Program-made: the position numbers and the translations under genes | Shown: piece after piece, positions 45,393 through 54,443 of the stretch | Layout: each line of letters opens with the position of its first letter | Position numbering within the stretch: the stretch's first letter is position 1 | The notes under the pieces: generated by a model | What the model saw: only the letters and a program-made list of their open reading frames with translations | Told to the model about the DNA's origin: nothing | Databases searched by the model: none | Source of the DNA: Rhodococcus sp. UNC23MFCrub1.1 | GTDB taxonomy: Bacteria; Actinomycetota; Actinomycetes; Mycobacteriales; Mycobacteriaceae | Assembly: GCF_000686025.1 (NCBI RefSeq) | Contig: NZ_JMLQ01000002.1 | Span: 372,001-436,000 of the forward strand | DNA length: 64,000 bases | Direction: 5' to 3'

Positions 45393-46045
45393 CCGTCATG
45401 AGCGGCCAGAGTGTGCAGGACGCCACGTTCGACGAGTTGGTCGAATGGGCGCGTGCACTGGCGATTCCGGGGCAGCGCCGCATCCTCGGCCTTACCGGAG
45501 CGCCCGGAGCGGGCAAGTCCACCGTCGCCGCCGATCTGGTGGAGGCGCTCGGGACCGACCTCGCAGTGCTGGCACCGATGGACGGGTTCCATCTCGCGAA
45601 CGAGGTGCTCATCGACCTCGGTCGTCTCGACCGCAAGGGGGCGCACGACACGTTCGACGACGACGGCTATGCCCGTCTGATCGAGGCCGTACGTGGGCAG
45701 GGACCGGACGGGCCCATCGTGTACGCGCCGCGGTTCCGCCGGGAGATCGAGGAGTCGATCGGCTCGGCCATACCGGTGCTGCCGTCGGTCCCCCTCGTGG
45801 TGACCGAAGGAAACTACCTGTTGATGGAGATCGACGCGTGGCCTCGTGCTCACGCGCAGATCGACGAGGTGTGGTTCCTGGCTCCCGACACGGACGTCCG
45901 GCATCACCGACTGGTCCAGCGCCACGAGGCGTACGGGAAGACGCCGGAGGAGGCAGCGTTCTGGGCTCTCGGATCCGACGAACGCAACGCCGAGCTGATC
46001 ACGTCGACGGCCGTGCGTGCCGATCGAGTGCTGCGCCTTCGATGA
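45389..46045 (+). CDS. FrcK-like nucleoside/sugar kinase (uridine/pantothenate kinase fold)
   Basis: This 218-residue P-loop kinase has Walker A GLTGAPGAGKST, DGFHLANEVL, YAPRFRREIEESI (substrate lid) and VVTEGNYLLM (Walker B-like). It is related to the pantothenate/uridine kinase group that includes FrcK of the Sinorhizobium fructose transport operon. GTG 45389 overlaps the upstream stop; ATG 45398 is an alternative. Its presence next to FrcBCA-like genes is the main reason for proposing fructose as substrate. Confidence 0.82.
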   Translation: MTVMSGQSVQDATFDELVEWARALAIPGQRRILGLTGAPGAGKSTVAADLVEALGTDLAVLAPMDGFHLANEVLIDLGRLDRKGAHDTFDDDGYARLIEAVRGQGPDGPIVYAPRFRREIEESIGSAIPVLPSVPLVVTEGNYLLMEIDAWPRAHAQIDEVWFLAPDTDVRHHRLVQRHEAYGKTPEEAAFWALGSDERNAELITSTAVRADRVLRLR

Positions 46046-46072
46046 TCACCTCGTCTGGGCGACCGGCCTGAC

Positions 46073-47077
46073 ATGGCAACAATGGACGACGTGGCACGCC
46101 GTGCGGGCGTGTCGGTGTCGACGGTCTCGCACGTCCTCAACGGCACACGGAAGGTGAACGAGTCGACACGGGAGCGCGTCGAGACCGCGATCACCGAGAT
46201 CGGCTACCGCCGCAACGTCGTCGCGCGATCCCTCGCGGCCGGTCGGACTCACACCGTCGGCCTGTCGATCTCGGCGTTCACCAACCCCTACTTCGGCAGC
46301 CTCGTGCACACCATCGAGGCGATGCTGTCGGAGGCGGGCCTGGTCATGTTCCTCGGTGACTCGCACGACGACGTCGCCTCGGAGCGTCGGGTGGTCGACT
46401 CGCTTCTCGATCGCCAGGTCGACGGCATCATCGTCGCGCCGGCGGCCGGCGCCGAGCGCAACACCATTCCGGCGATCACCGCGACCGGCACCCCGCTCGT
46501 CCTCATAGACCGTGCGCTCGACGTGGCATGTGACCAGGTGGGTCCCGAGAACGAGGAGTCCGCTCGACAATTGACCGAGCACCTGCTCGGGCTCGGACAC
46601 CGGCGTATCGCGGTGGTGCGCGGGATCGACGGCATCTCGTCGTCGGTCGAGCGCTACGCGGGATACGAACGGGCGCTGAGGGACCGCGGGCTGGAGATCG
46701 ATCCGGATCTGGTTCTCGACGGTGCATCGAGCGTCGACGTGGCGGAGCGCGAGGTGCTTGCCGTGATGTCTCGATCGCCGCGACCCACCGCCGTCGTGAC
46801 CATGAACAACTCGATGACGATCGGCTCGATGAAGGCGCTGCGCGGCTTGGGCTTGTCGATACCCGGAGACGTCGCGCTGGTCTGTTACGACGACTTCGAG
46901 TGGTCCGATCTCTTCGAACCCCGTCTCACCGCGTCAGCGCAGGACGTCGTGACGCTCGGCAGCACGGCGGTGGACATGTTGTTGGAGCGCATCGGCGGAT
47001 ACACCGGCGACCCCAGACGAGTCCACGTCCCCACCACGTTTCATCATCGCAACTCGTGCGGCTGTACCCCGGCCTGA
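46073..47077 (+). CDS. LacI-family transcriptional regulator
   Basis: This 334-residue protein has the LacI helix-turn-helix and hinge at residues 2-55 (TMDDVARRAGVSVSTVSHVLNGTRKV). A Peripla_BP_3 sensor domain follows (VGLSISAFTNPYFGSLV, DGIIVAPAAG, CYDDFEWSDLFEPRLTA). It lies within the sugar cassette and probably represses it through the palindrome at 41626. A sugar phosphate made by the kinases is the likely inducer. Confidence 0.9.
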   Translation: MATMDDVARRAGVSVSTVSHVLNGTRKVNESTRERVETAITEIGYRRNVVARSLAAGRTHTVGLSISAFTNPYFGSLVHTIEAMLSEAGLVMFLGDSHDDVASERRVVDSLLDRQVDGIIVAPAAGAERNTIPAITATGTPLVLIDRALDVACDQVGPENEESARQLTEHLLGLGHRRIAVVRGIDGISSSVERYAGYERALRDRGLEIDPDLVLDGASSVDVAEREVLAVMSRSPRPTAVVTMNNSMTIGSMKALRGLGLSIPGDVALVCYDDFEWSDLFEPRLTASAQDVVTLGSTAVDMLLERIGGYTGDPRRVHVPTTFHHRNSCGCTPA

Positions 47078-47121
47078 ACGACCCCACAGCCTGATTCACC
47101 CTCACCAGGACAGGACTCACC

Positions 47122-48144
<1,023 letters not shown>

Positions 48145-48145
48145 T

Positions 48146-48829
48146 TCAGTCGAGCCGCATCAACCCGTAGAACCCTTCAATGTGCTCGCGCGCCAGGGTG
48201 GCGGCCTTGGCGCCGTGTCCTCGGCGCAACGCGTCGACGATGGCGCGATGCTCGCACCGAAGGTTCACGGCGACGGCCGACCAGTCGTCGAGCATCGGCA
48301 CCGCGTCCATGACATAGCCGTGGATGGAGTCGCGGAGCGAGGTCATCATCGCCTCGATCAGCACGTTGCCCGCCAGCCCGGCGAACCGTACGTGCAGCTC
48401 GGCGTCGAGGCGGTGGAACTGATCGGGTTCCAGACTCTGGTCGTCCATCCGGTCGAGCAGTTCGTCTATGGCAGTGAGGTCCGGGGTGCGCGCCGCTGCT
48501 TCCCGTAGCGCCCACGACTCGAGGAGCACGCGCGTCTGCACCACGTCGGCGATGGGCAGGAACTGCGTGGCCATGTGCAGCCGCAGTGCCGAGCCGATGG
48601 ACGTGGCGGGATCGGCCACGACGATCGCGCCCGCGTCGGGGCCGGACCCGACCGACGTCTTCACCACGCCCATCGCCTCCAGCACCCGGATGGCCTCGCG
48701 AACCGAGCTCCGGCCGACGCCGAGTTCCTCCGCGAGTGCGCGCTCGGCCGGCAGCCGGTCGCCGACGCGGAGCCGGGCCGCCGCCAGGTCCTGTTCGATG
48801 CGGTGGAGAACCACCTCGTGTGCGCGCAT
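48146..48829 (-). CDS. GntR/FCD-family regulator, LldR-like
   Basis: This 227-residue protein has an N-terminal winged helix (RLRVGDRLPAERALAEELGVGRSSVREAIRVLEAMGV, about residues 18-53) and a C-terminal FCD domain. The FCD domain holds metal-site residues in RVLLESWALREAA, FHRLDAELHVRFA and EHRAIVDALRRG. It is divergent from lutABC. Two perfect TGTGGTC-N-GACCACA palindromes separate them, matching the TGGTC-N-GACCA sites used by this family. It likely represses the lactate genes until lactate is present. Confidence 0.9.
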   Translation of the reverse strand: MRAHEVVLHRIEQDLAAARLRVGDRLPAERALAEELGVGRSSVREAIRVLEAMGVVKTSVGSGPDAGAIVVADPATSIGSALRLHMATQFLPIADVVQTRVLLESWALREAAARTPDLTAIDELLDRMDDQSLEPDQFHRLDAELHVRFAGLAGNVLIEAMMTSLRDSIHGYVMDAVPMLDDWSAVAVNLRCEHRAIVDALRRGHGAKAATLAREHIEGFYGLMRLD

Positions 48830-48846
48830 TGTCGGAGAATAGCTGG

Positions 48847-48861
48847 TGTGGTCCGACCACA
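48847..48861. promoter_or_regulatory. GntR/LldR operator 1
   Basis: TGTGGTC-C-GACCACA, perfect dyad, 17 bases upstream of the regulator start. Confidence 0.85.
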
Positions 48862-48869
48862 GGGGTTAC

Positions 48870-48884
48870 TGTGGTCAGACCACA
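48870..48884. promoter_or_regulatory. GntR/LldR operator 2
   Basis: TGTGGTC-A-GACCACA, perfect dyad, centre 23 bases from operator 1 and 15 bases upstream of lutA. Confidence 0.85.
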
Positions 48885-48899
48885 CGCTCTGGAGGCTCC

Positions 48900-49640
48900 A
48901 TGCGGATCGCCCTGTTCGCCACATGTCTAGTGGACGCACTCTTCCCCGAGTCAGCGAAAGCGACTGTCTCATTGCTCGAACGGCTCGGTCACACCGTCGT
49001 CTTCCCGTCGGATCAGACGTGCTGCGGCCAGATGCACGTCAACACCGGCTACCTCAAGGAAGCCGCACCGCTGGTGCGCCACCACGTCGAGGTGTTCGAG
49101 AAGTCGTCGTGGGACGTCGCGGTCGCCCCATCCGGTTCTTGTGTCGGATCGGTGCGTCACCAGCACGCGATGGTCGCGCGCCGCGCCGGTGATGAAGACC
49201 TGGCCACGCGCGCCGAGGACATCGCCGGCCGCACCTACGAGCTGTCCGAACTCCTCGTCGACGTCCTAGGCGTCACCGACGTCGGCGCCTACTACCCGCA
49301 CCGCGTTACCTACCACCCCACGTGCCATTCGCTGAGGATGTTGCGCGTCGGCGACAAGCCCCTCGAACTGCTGCGCAACGTGCGCGGCATGACCTTGGTC
49401 GAACTGCCGCAGGCCGAGTCGTGCTGCGGCTTCGGCGGAACGTTCGCGTTGAAGAATTCGGAGACTTCGACGGCGATGTTGTCGGACAAGATGGCCAACG
49501 TCCTCTCCACCGGTGCCGAGGTGTGCAGCGCCGGGGACTCGTCGTGCCTGATGCACATCGGCGGTGGCCTGTCCCGCCTGCGCACCGGCGTCAAAACTGT
49601 TCACCTGGCGGAGATCCTGGCATCGACGGAGGCAGCATGA
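48900..49640 (+). CDS. lutA: L-lactate utilisation protein LutA (LldE)
   Basis: This 246-residue protein is made of two CCG (Cys-rich) domains: IALFATCLVD...CCGQMHVNTGY and HPTCHSLRML...ESCCGFGGTFALK. LutA, LutB and LutC together oxidise L-lactate to pyruvate through Fe-S clusters. ATG 48900 follows GGAGG. It overlaps lutB by 4 bases. Confidence 0.92.
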   Translation: MRIALFATCLVDALFPESAKATVSLLERLGHTVVFPSDQTCCGQMHVNTGYLKEAAPLVRHHVEVFEKSSWDVAVAPSGSCVGSVRHQHAMVARRAGDEDLATRAEDIAGRTYELSELLVDVLGVTDVGAYYPHRVTYHPTCHSLRMLRVGDKPLELLRNVRGMTLVELPQAESCCGFGGTFALKNSETSTAMLSDKMANVLSTGAEVCSAGDSSCLMHIGGGLSRLRTGVKTVHLAEILASTEAA

Positions 49641-51103
49641 CCACCTTCTTGGGTTCTCCCGGTATCGGAAACATCCGCGGCGAGGAGAGCTTCCCGAAGG
49701 CTGCGAAGCGCGCATTGCAGGACACTCAGATGCGGCGCAACGTCGGGGCTGCGACCAAGACCATCCGTGAGAAGAGGCTGGGAGCTGTTGCGGAGTGCGA
49801 TGACTGGGAGGAGTTGCGCCTCGCCGGGAGTGCCCTCAAGACCGATGTGATGTCGCGGCTGCCCGAGCTGCTGCAGCAACTCGAAGCCAACGTCACCGCC
49901 CGCGGGGGAGTGGTGCACTGGGCACGCGACGCCGACGAGGCCAATCGCATCATCACGGACCTGGTCAAGGCCACGGGCAGTGACGAGGTGGTCAAGGTGA
50001 AATCCATGGCCACCCAGGAGACCGGCCTGAACGAGTACCTCGAAGCCGAGGGCATCGCCGCCATCGAGACCGACCTGGCCGAGCTCATCGTCCAGCTGGG
50101 TGACGACAAGCCCAGTCACATCCTGGTTCCCGCAATTCACCGCAACCGGGCGGAGATTCGCGAGATCTTCCTGCGTCGCATGCCCGGTGTCGACGCTGCC
50201 ATCACTGACGAGCCGCGCGAACTGGCCATGGCCGCACGCGAGCATCTGCGACGGAAGTTCCTGTCGGCGAAGGTGGCCATCAGTGGCGCCAACTTCGGTG
50301 TCGCCGAAACGGGGACGCTCGCCGTCGTCGAATCCGAAGGCAATGGGCGCATGTGTCTGACGCTGCCCGACACGCTCATCACGCTGATGGGCATCGAGAA
50401 GCTGGTCCCCACGTTCTCGGACCTCGAAGTGTTCATGCAACTGCTTCCCCGCTCGTCGACGGCGGAGCGTATGAACCCGTACACCTCGATGTGGACCGGG
50501 GTGCACGAGGGCGACGGTCCCCAGAACTTCCACCTGGTGCTCATCGACAACGGCCGAACCAACGTGCTTGCCGACGAGGTAGGCCGCGCCGCCCTCAACT
50601 GCATCCGATGCAGCGCATGCTTGAACGTGTGCCCGGTCTACGAGCGAACCGGTGGGCACGCGTACGGGTCGGTGTATCCGGGGCCGATCGGTGCGATCCT
50701 GTCGCCGCAGCTCACCGGAACGACTGGTCACGACGATCCCAATGCCTCACTGCCGTATGCGTCGTCGCTGTGCGGGGCGTGTTTCGATGCGTGCCCGGTG
50801 CGCATCAACATTCCGGAGATTCTGGTGCACCTACGGGCGGAGCAGGTCGACTCCGAGCGCGGCGGTATCCCCGGCGCGCAGGAGATCGCGATGCGGGCTG
50901 CAGGGTGGGCGATGAACTCCCCGAAGCGATTCGGGATGGCCGAGAAAGCTGCGGGTGTCGGGCGCCTGCTGGCCGGGAAGAAGGGGCACATCGAGTCGCT
51001 TCCATTCCCCGGATCGTTGTGGACCACCAGCCGTGACATGCCGGCCCCTCCGAAGGAAACGTTCCGCCAGTGGTGGGCACGAACGCACGAGGACGAGTCA
51101 TGA
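49637..51103 (+). CDS. lutB: L-lactate utilisation iron-sulfur protein LutB (LldF)
   Basis: This 488-residue protein has an N-terminal LUD domain (SMATQETGLNEYLEAEG, ANFGVAETGTLAVVESEGNGR). The ferredoxin-like part has two 4Fe-4S motifs, CIRCSACLNVCPVYE and CGACFDACPVRINIPE. It carries electrons in the lactate oxidation complex. It overlaps lutA and lutC by 4 bases each, so a fixed stoichiometry is likely. Confidence 0.93.
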   Translation: MTTFLGSPGIGNIRGEESFPKAAKRALQDTQMRRNVGAATKTIREKRLGAVAECDDWEELRLAGSALKTDVMSRLPELLQQLEANVTARGGVVHWARDADEANRIITDLVKATGSDEVVKVKSMATQETGLNEYLEAEGIAAIETDLAELIVQLGDDKPSHILVPAIHRNRAEIREIFLRRMPGVDAAITDEPRELAMAAREHLRRKFLSAKVAISGANFGVAETGTLAVVESEGNGRMCLTLPDTLITLMGIEKLVPTFSDLEVFMQLLPRSSTAERMNPYTSMWTGVHEGDGPQNFHLVLIDNGRTNVLADEVGRAALNCIRCSACLNVCPVYERTGGHAYGSVYPGPIGAILSPQLTGTTGHDDPNASLPYASSLCGACFDACPVRINIPEILVHLRAEQVDSERGGIPGAQEIAMRAAGWAMNSPKRFGMAEKAAGVGRLLAGKKGHIESLPFPGSLWTTSRDMPAPPKETFRQWWARTHEDES

Positions 51104-51699
51104 ACGCGAAGTCGGAAATCCTCGAGCGCATCCGGTCCGCGACCGCGGGTGGGGTTGCCGGCGTCGATGTTCCGCGGGACTACGACCGAGCTGCTCTGGC
51201 CGGACCGGGGAACGTCGACCGCTTCGCCGAAACGGTCGACGACTATCGGGCACAGGTGTACCGGATATCCGAGGCCGAGATCGCCGGCACGGTGGCGTCG
51301 TCGCTCGGTGGTGGTCGAGCGGTTGTCCCCGTCGATCTGCCCTCTGCCTGGGTCGACGGCATCGCGGTGGTTCCGGACGAGGGCCTGTCGATCGACCAAC
51401 TCGATGCTCTCGACGCGGTGATCACCGGCTGCGCGGTGGGGATCGCTGCCACGGGGACGATCGTGCTCGATGCGTCTGTCGCGCAGGGTCGTAGGGCGTT
51501 GACGCTGGTGCCGGACCATCACATCTGCATCGTCCGCGCCGACCAGGTTGTGGACACGGTGCCGCAGGCGTTCGCGGTGCTGGACGCCACTCGACCGCTG
51601 ACCTTCATCAGCGGTCCGAGTGCGACCAGTGACATCGAGCTGAACAGGGTGGAGGGTGTCCACGGGCCTCGGCGGTTGGATGTGTTGATTGTGAGCTGA
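51100..51699 (+). CDS. lutC: L-lactate utilisation protein LutC (LldG)
   Basis: This 199-residue LUD-domain protein has the conserved VITGCAVGIAATGTIVLDAS and ISGPSATSDIELNRVEGVHGPRRLDVLIV. It is the third subunit of the lactate oxidation system. ATG 51100 overlaps lutB. No lactate permease is encoded in the window. Confidence 0.92.
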   Translation: MNAKSEILERIRSATAGGVAGVDVPRDYDRAALAGPGNVDRFAETVDDYRAQVYRISEAEIAGTVASSLGGGRAVVPVDLPSAWVDGIAVVPDEGLSIDQLDALDAVITGCAVGIAATGTIVLDASVAQGRRALTLVPDHHICIVRADQVVDTVPQAFAVLDATRPLTFISGPSATSDIELNRVEGVHGPRRLDVLIVS

Positions 51700-51777
51700 C
51701 GCAGATGGGTCGAGGTCGTGACATCCACTTGCGTACCGAGATCTACCGCATTCGAGGGACCGATGAATCGAGCCATT

Positions 51778-51783
51778 TAGACT
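51778..51783 (+). promoter_or_regulatory. Possible -10 element of a leaderless transcript
   Basis: TAGACT lies exactly 7 bases before GTG 51791, and no ribosome-binding site is present. Confidence 0.3.
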
Positions 51784-51790
51784 GCACGGC

Positions 51791-52498
51791 GTGAGCAATA
51801 CCGGAACCACCGTCGCTACCTGGAACGTCGAATGGGCCACCACTCGCGGTCGACGGGGTGCAGAGGTACGAGATCGTCTGGCGGGGACGGGAGCCGACAT
51901 TCTCGTCGTGACGGAGGGGCGTCGCGGTCTCCTCCCGGACGGCGGGTACATCTTGGACGGCGGCGGTGATTGGGGATACGCGATAGAATCTGATCGTCGC
52001 AAAGTGCTGGTGTACTCCCGGCGGCCACTCTCGGAAGTAATTCGGATCGAGACTGGAGGCGGCGCAGGACGTGTGGTGAGCGCACTGACCGAAACGCCCA
52101 TCGGGCCGGTCCGATTGCTTGCGGTGTGCATTCCCTGGTCGCGCGCTCACGTGAGCACCGGTCGCCGCGATGCCGCGCCATGGTCCGAACACCTCGAATG
52201 CCTGGACCAGATCGAGGATGTGATCGGCACCTTCGATATATCTGTGCCGGTCATCGTCGCCGGTGACTTCAACCAAAAGATCCCGCGTGCGCGGCAGCCC
52301 ATTCAGGTTGCCGACCGTCTCGCCGAGGTGATGACACGGTTGACGTGTCACACGGCCGGGACGACCGAGGACGGTCAGCTCATCGACCACATCGCGTCGG
52401 ATATCAATTGTGGCGACGTTCGAACGCGGCCGGGAATGACGGACGACCTACGTCTGAGCGATCACTCCGGGGTTGCCTGCGAGCTCACAGCGGCCTGA
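51791..52498 (+). CDS. Endonuclease/exonuclease/phosphatase-family protein
   Basis: This 235-residue EEP-fold hydrolase has ATWNVEWA (metal Asn), ILVVTEGRRG (metal Glu), VIVAGDFNQKI (GDFN) and C-terminal LSDHSGVACEL (catalytic His). The family includes nucleases and inositol-phosphate phosphatases; this short member cannot be placed further. GTG 51791 lacks a clear ribosome-binding site, so the message may be leaderless. It is convergent with the next gene. Confidence 0.82.
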   Translation: MSNTGTTVATWNVEWATTRGRRGAEVRDRLAGTGADILVVTEGRRGLLPDGGYILDGGGDWGYAIESDRRKVLVYSRRPLSEVIRIETGGGAGRVVSALTETPIGPVRLLAVCIPWSRAHVSTGRRDAAPWSEHLECLDQIEDVIGTFDISVPVIVAGDFNQKIPRARQPIQVADRLAEVMTRLTCHTAGTTEDGQLIDHIASDINCGDVRTRPGMTDDLRLSDHSGVACELTAA

Positions 52499-52617
52499 CC
52501 TGACGCCCCGGGTAAGCCGTGTACAGGGTTGACTCAGTGGTGTTGTCATTGCGTTGGCTGCGCTGACCATGCGTCAAGCGCGTCTCGTCCAGACGTTGAC
52601 GTGAGCGCGCTCAGTAC

Positions 52618-53139
52618 TCAGGCGCTTTGTCTGTCCGAACAAATTGCGCACACGGAACAGGTAGCGACGAGTATCGCGCCCACCAATGTCGACCAGACTC
52701 CCCAATCCGCCACTGATATGACCCCCCGCATCTCGATTTCATTGGATCTGTCGGACACGGTGTTCAGCGCAATGGCGGCCACGACGGTTACCGCCAACGA
52801 CGCTACGGCCGCGATCCACAGTAACCATCCTCTACCTTGCGTCGCCCTCTCGAAGATGGCCGCACCGCACAACGCGATCAAGGCCAACGTGATTTTGCCG
52901 TCGCCCTGCATGCCGGACAACGTCACGGACACAGCTGACGCCGGATCGGTAAATTTGACCCATGGGCCCAGACTGCCAACTACTGCGGCCACAATACCGA
53001 AAAAACCCACGACCAGACATGCTGCAAGCGTGTCAACAGTACGCAGTGGGGCGATGCCGCTTCGAGCCGGCCGAGGCTCCTCGTTGGAGTCCTCGTAAAT
53101 TCGTGTGTAATACGGATTGCGGCCGGTCTGCTCGTCCAT
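52618..53139 (-). CDS. Membrane protein of unknown function
   Basis: This 173-residue protein has a hydrophilic N-terminus (about 35 residues, DEQTGRNPYYTRIYEDSNEE) then four hydrophobic segments (LAACLVVGFFGIVAAVVGSL, ITLALIALCGAAIF, WLLWIAAVASLAVTVVAAIAL, WGVWSTLVGAILVATCSVCAI). It resembles small actinobacterial Trp-associated membrane-like proteins in layout but has no recognised motif. The DNA is visibly less GC-rich than the flanks. Confidence 0.6.
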   Translation of the reverse strand: MDEQTGRNPYYTRIYEDSNEEPRPARSGIAPLRTVDTLAACLVVGFFGIVAAVVGSLGPWVKFTDPASAVSVTLSGMQGDGKITLALIALCGAAIFERATQGRGWLLWIAAVASLAVTVVAAIALNTVSDRSNEIEMRGVISVADWGVWSTLVGAILVATCSVCAICSDRQSA

Positions 53140-53538
53140 GAGACCAATTAGACGTGATCAAGCTATGTCTTTGTCAAGATTGGCTGGCTGCGCCAGGTTG
53201 GCGATGAAGTTACGACCAGGCCTATCGGAGGCACCAAAGCAATACGGCGCTAGGTGCAGGTTCCCGACTGATCGACCCCTGTCCGTCGCGCAGCAGCGGC
53301 TAACGGCCCGGGCGCAGACGACCGGTAGGTACGGCCAAAGGCTGCTTTCGGTGGCCGCTGGGGAGCTGCTGGTGCCGACTAGTTCCGCTGCGGCCGTTTT
53401 GACCGCGATCGTGGTGGCCCGACTGCCTGGAGGTGCACCTTCCGAATCGAACGGTGTCGCTCGACCTCGTCAAGCTGCCCGCGCGCATCATCCTTGTAAA
53501 CGTGGTGTCATCGACCTGGTGCAGATCGAGCCGGGCGC
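53140..53538. other. 399-base region without a supported gene; possible HipA remnant
   Basis: Directly downstream of the HipB-like gene on the minus strand, a GTG overlapping its stop begins VSARLDLHQVDDT... and reaches AGSLTRSSDTVRF, which recalls the start of HipA kinases. The rest does not look like HipA in any frame. A decayed hipA is possible but weakly supported. Confidence 0.3.
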
Positions 53539-53796
53539 TCACTCGCGATTCGGTTCGACGACGATGCCGGCGCGGGTGATGAGCGACAGGTCGCACCCCA
53601 ATGCATCTGCAACGGCGCGTACGCCGTCGAGTTGCGACGCTTCTTTGCCGCCCTCGATGGATTGCACAGTGGAGCGGCCGACCCCGGCCAGTAGAGCTAG
53701 CTCGGCTTGCGTCATTCCCAGCTCGTGACGGCGGGCGGTGAAGGACCGCGCCAGGCGGCTGGACTGAATGCGGCGTGATTTCCGGGGGATGGCCAT
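53539..53796 (-). CDS. HipB-like helix-turn-helix regulator
   Basis: This 85-residue Cro/C1-type protein has LARSFTARRHELGMTQAELALLAGVGRSTVQSIEGGKEASQLDGVRAVADALGCDLSLI, the pattern of HipB antitoxin/repressors. HipB normally represses and neutralises the kinase HipA encoded directly after it. No intact hipA follows here, so the gene appears orphaned. It may regulate itself or be a decayed module. Confidence 0.75.
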   Translation of the reverse strand: MAIPRKSRRIQSSRLARSFTARRHELGMTQAELALLAGVGRSTVQSIEGGKEASQLDGVRAVADALGCDLSLITRAGIVVEPNRE

Positions 53797-53945
53797 ACAG
53801 AGTCCAATGCTTGCGTAGGACGACTTAAGGAACGGTACATTCCCGCGATGGAATGCACCAGGACCTTATGCCGTCGTTGACAGGCGCAAGGTGACTCAGA
53901 TCCGCGAACAGCCTCGGTGCTCTTCTTGCGCTTGTCCGCACAGGC

Positions 53946-54443
53946 TCAGGAATTGGTTGATGGCCAGTCCGCGCCTCGCCCCGCCGCGATGGCCGCGTCC
54001 ACCCTGCCGATCGCTCCCCGGATGAGATCCCCGTAGGGATCGTCGGCAAGCGTCGAGGAGCACTCCTTCGCAGCGTCGATGTGCTCACGAGCTGCGTCGA
54101 AGGACCCTAGCCTGCAGTAGTTGTCCGCAAGGTTGAGATGCAGCGACGGAAAGAACCCCGCAATGTGGAGCCCCCCGTGGTGATTCTGCGTGCGTTGGTC
54201 CGTGACGGAGTGTGCGGCGTCGAGTGCTCGGACGTCCCACGTGAGCGCCTGCGCGGGATGCTCATAGAGGTCGGCGAGGTAGTGCGCGAGGCTGCACCGG
54301 TGAAGGGGATCGCCGTTGACACCGATGTCCTGCCACAGTGCGAGGAGTTGTCGACGTGCCTTGTCGAGGTTTCCACTTCTGCCCTCGGTGACGGCCGCGG
54401 CGATCGCGTCCATCGTCGGGTCGCTTGCGGGACTTCCTGTCAT
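53946..54443 (-). CDS. TPR-like protein, partner of the MerR-clamp protein
   Basis: This 165-residue protein is made of helical pairs resembling tetratricopeptide repeats (AVTEGRSGNLDKARRQLLALW, RCSLAHYLADLYEHPAQALTWDVRALDAAHSV, FPSLHLNLADNYCRLGSFDAAREHIDAAKECSS). It looks like an adaptor. The ATG overlaps the stop of the MerR-clamp gene by 4 bases, so the two are made together. Function unknown. Confidence 0.7.
   Translation of the reverse strand: MTGSPASDPTMDAIAAAVTEGRSGNLDKARRQLLALWQDIGVNGDPLHRCSLAHYLADLYEHPAQALTWDVRALDAAHSVTDQRTQNHHGGLHIAGFFPSLHLNLADNYCRLGSFDAAREHIDAAKECSSTLADDPYGDLIRGAIGRVDAAIAAGRGADWPSTNS

Noticed and set aside
52499-52617. Weak CGTCT/AGACG hairpin between convergent genes
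   Set aside because: A 5-base stem is too short to call a terminator with confidence.
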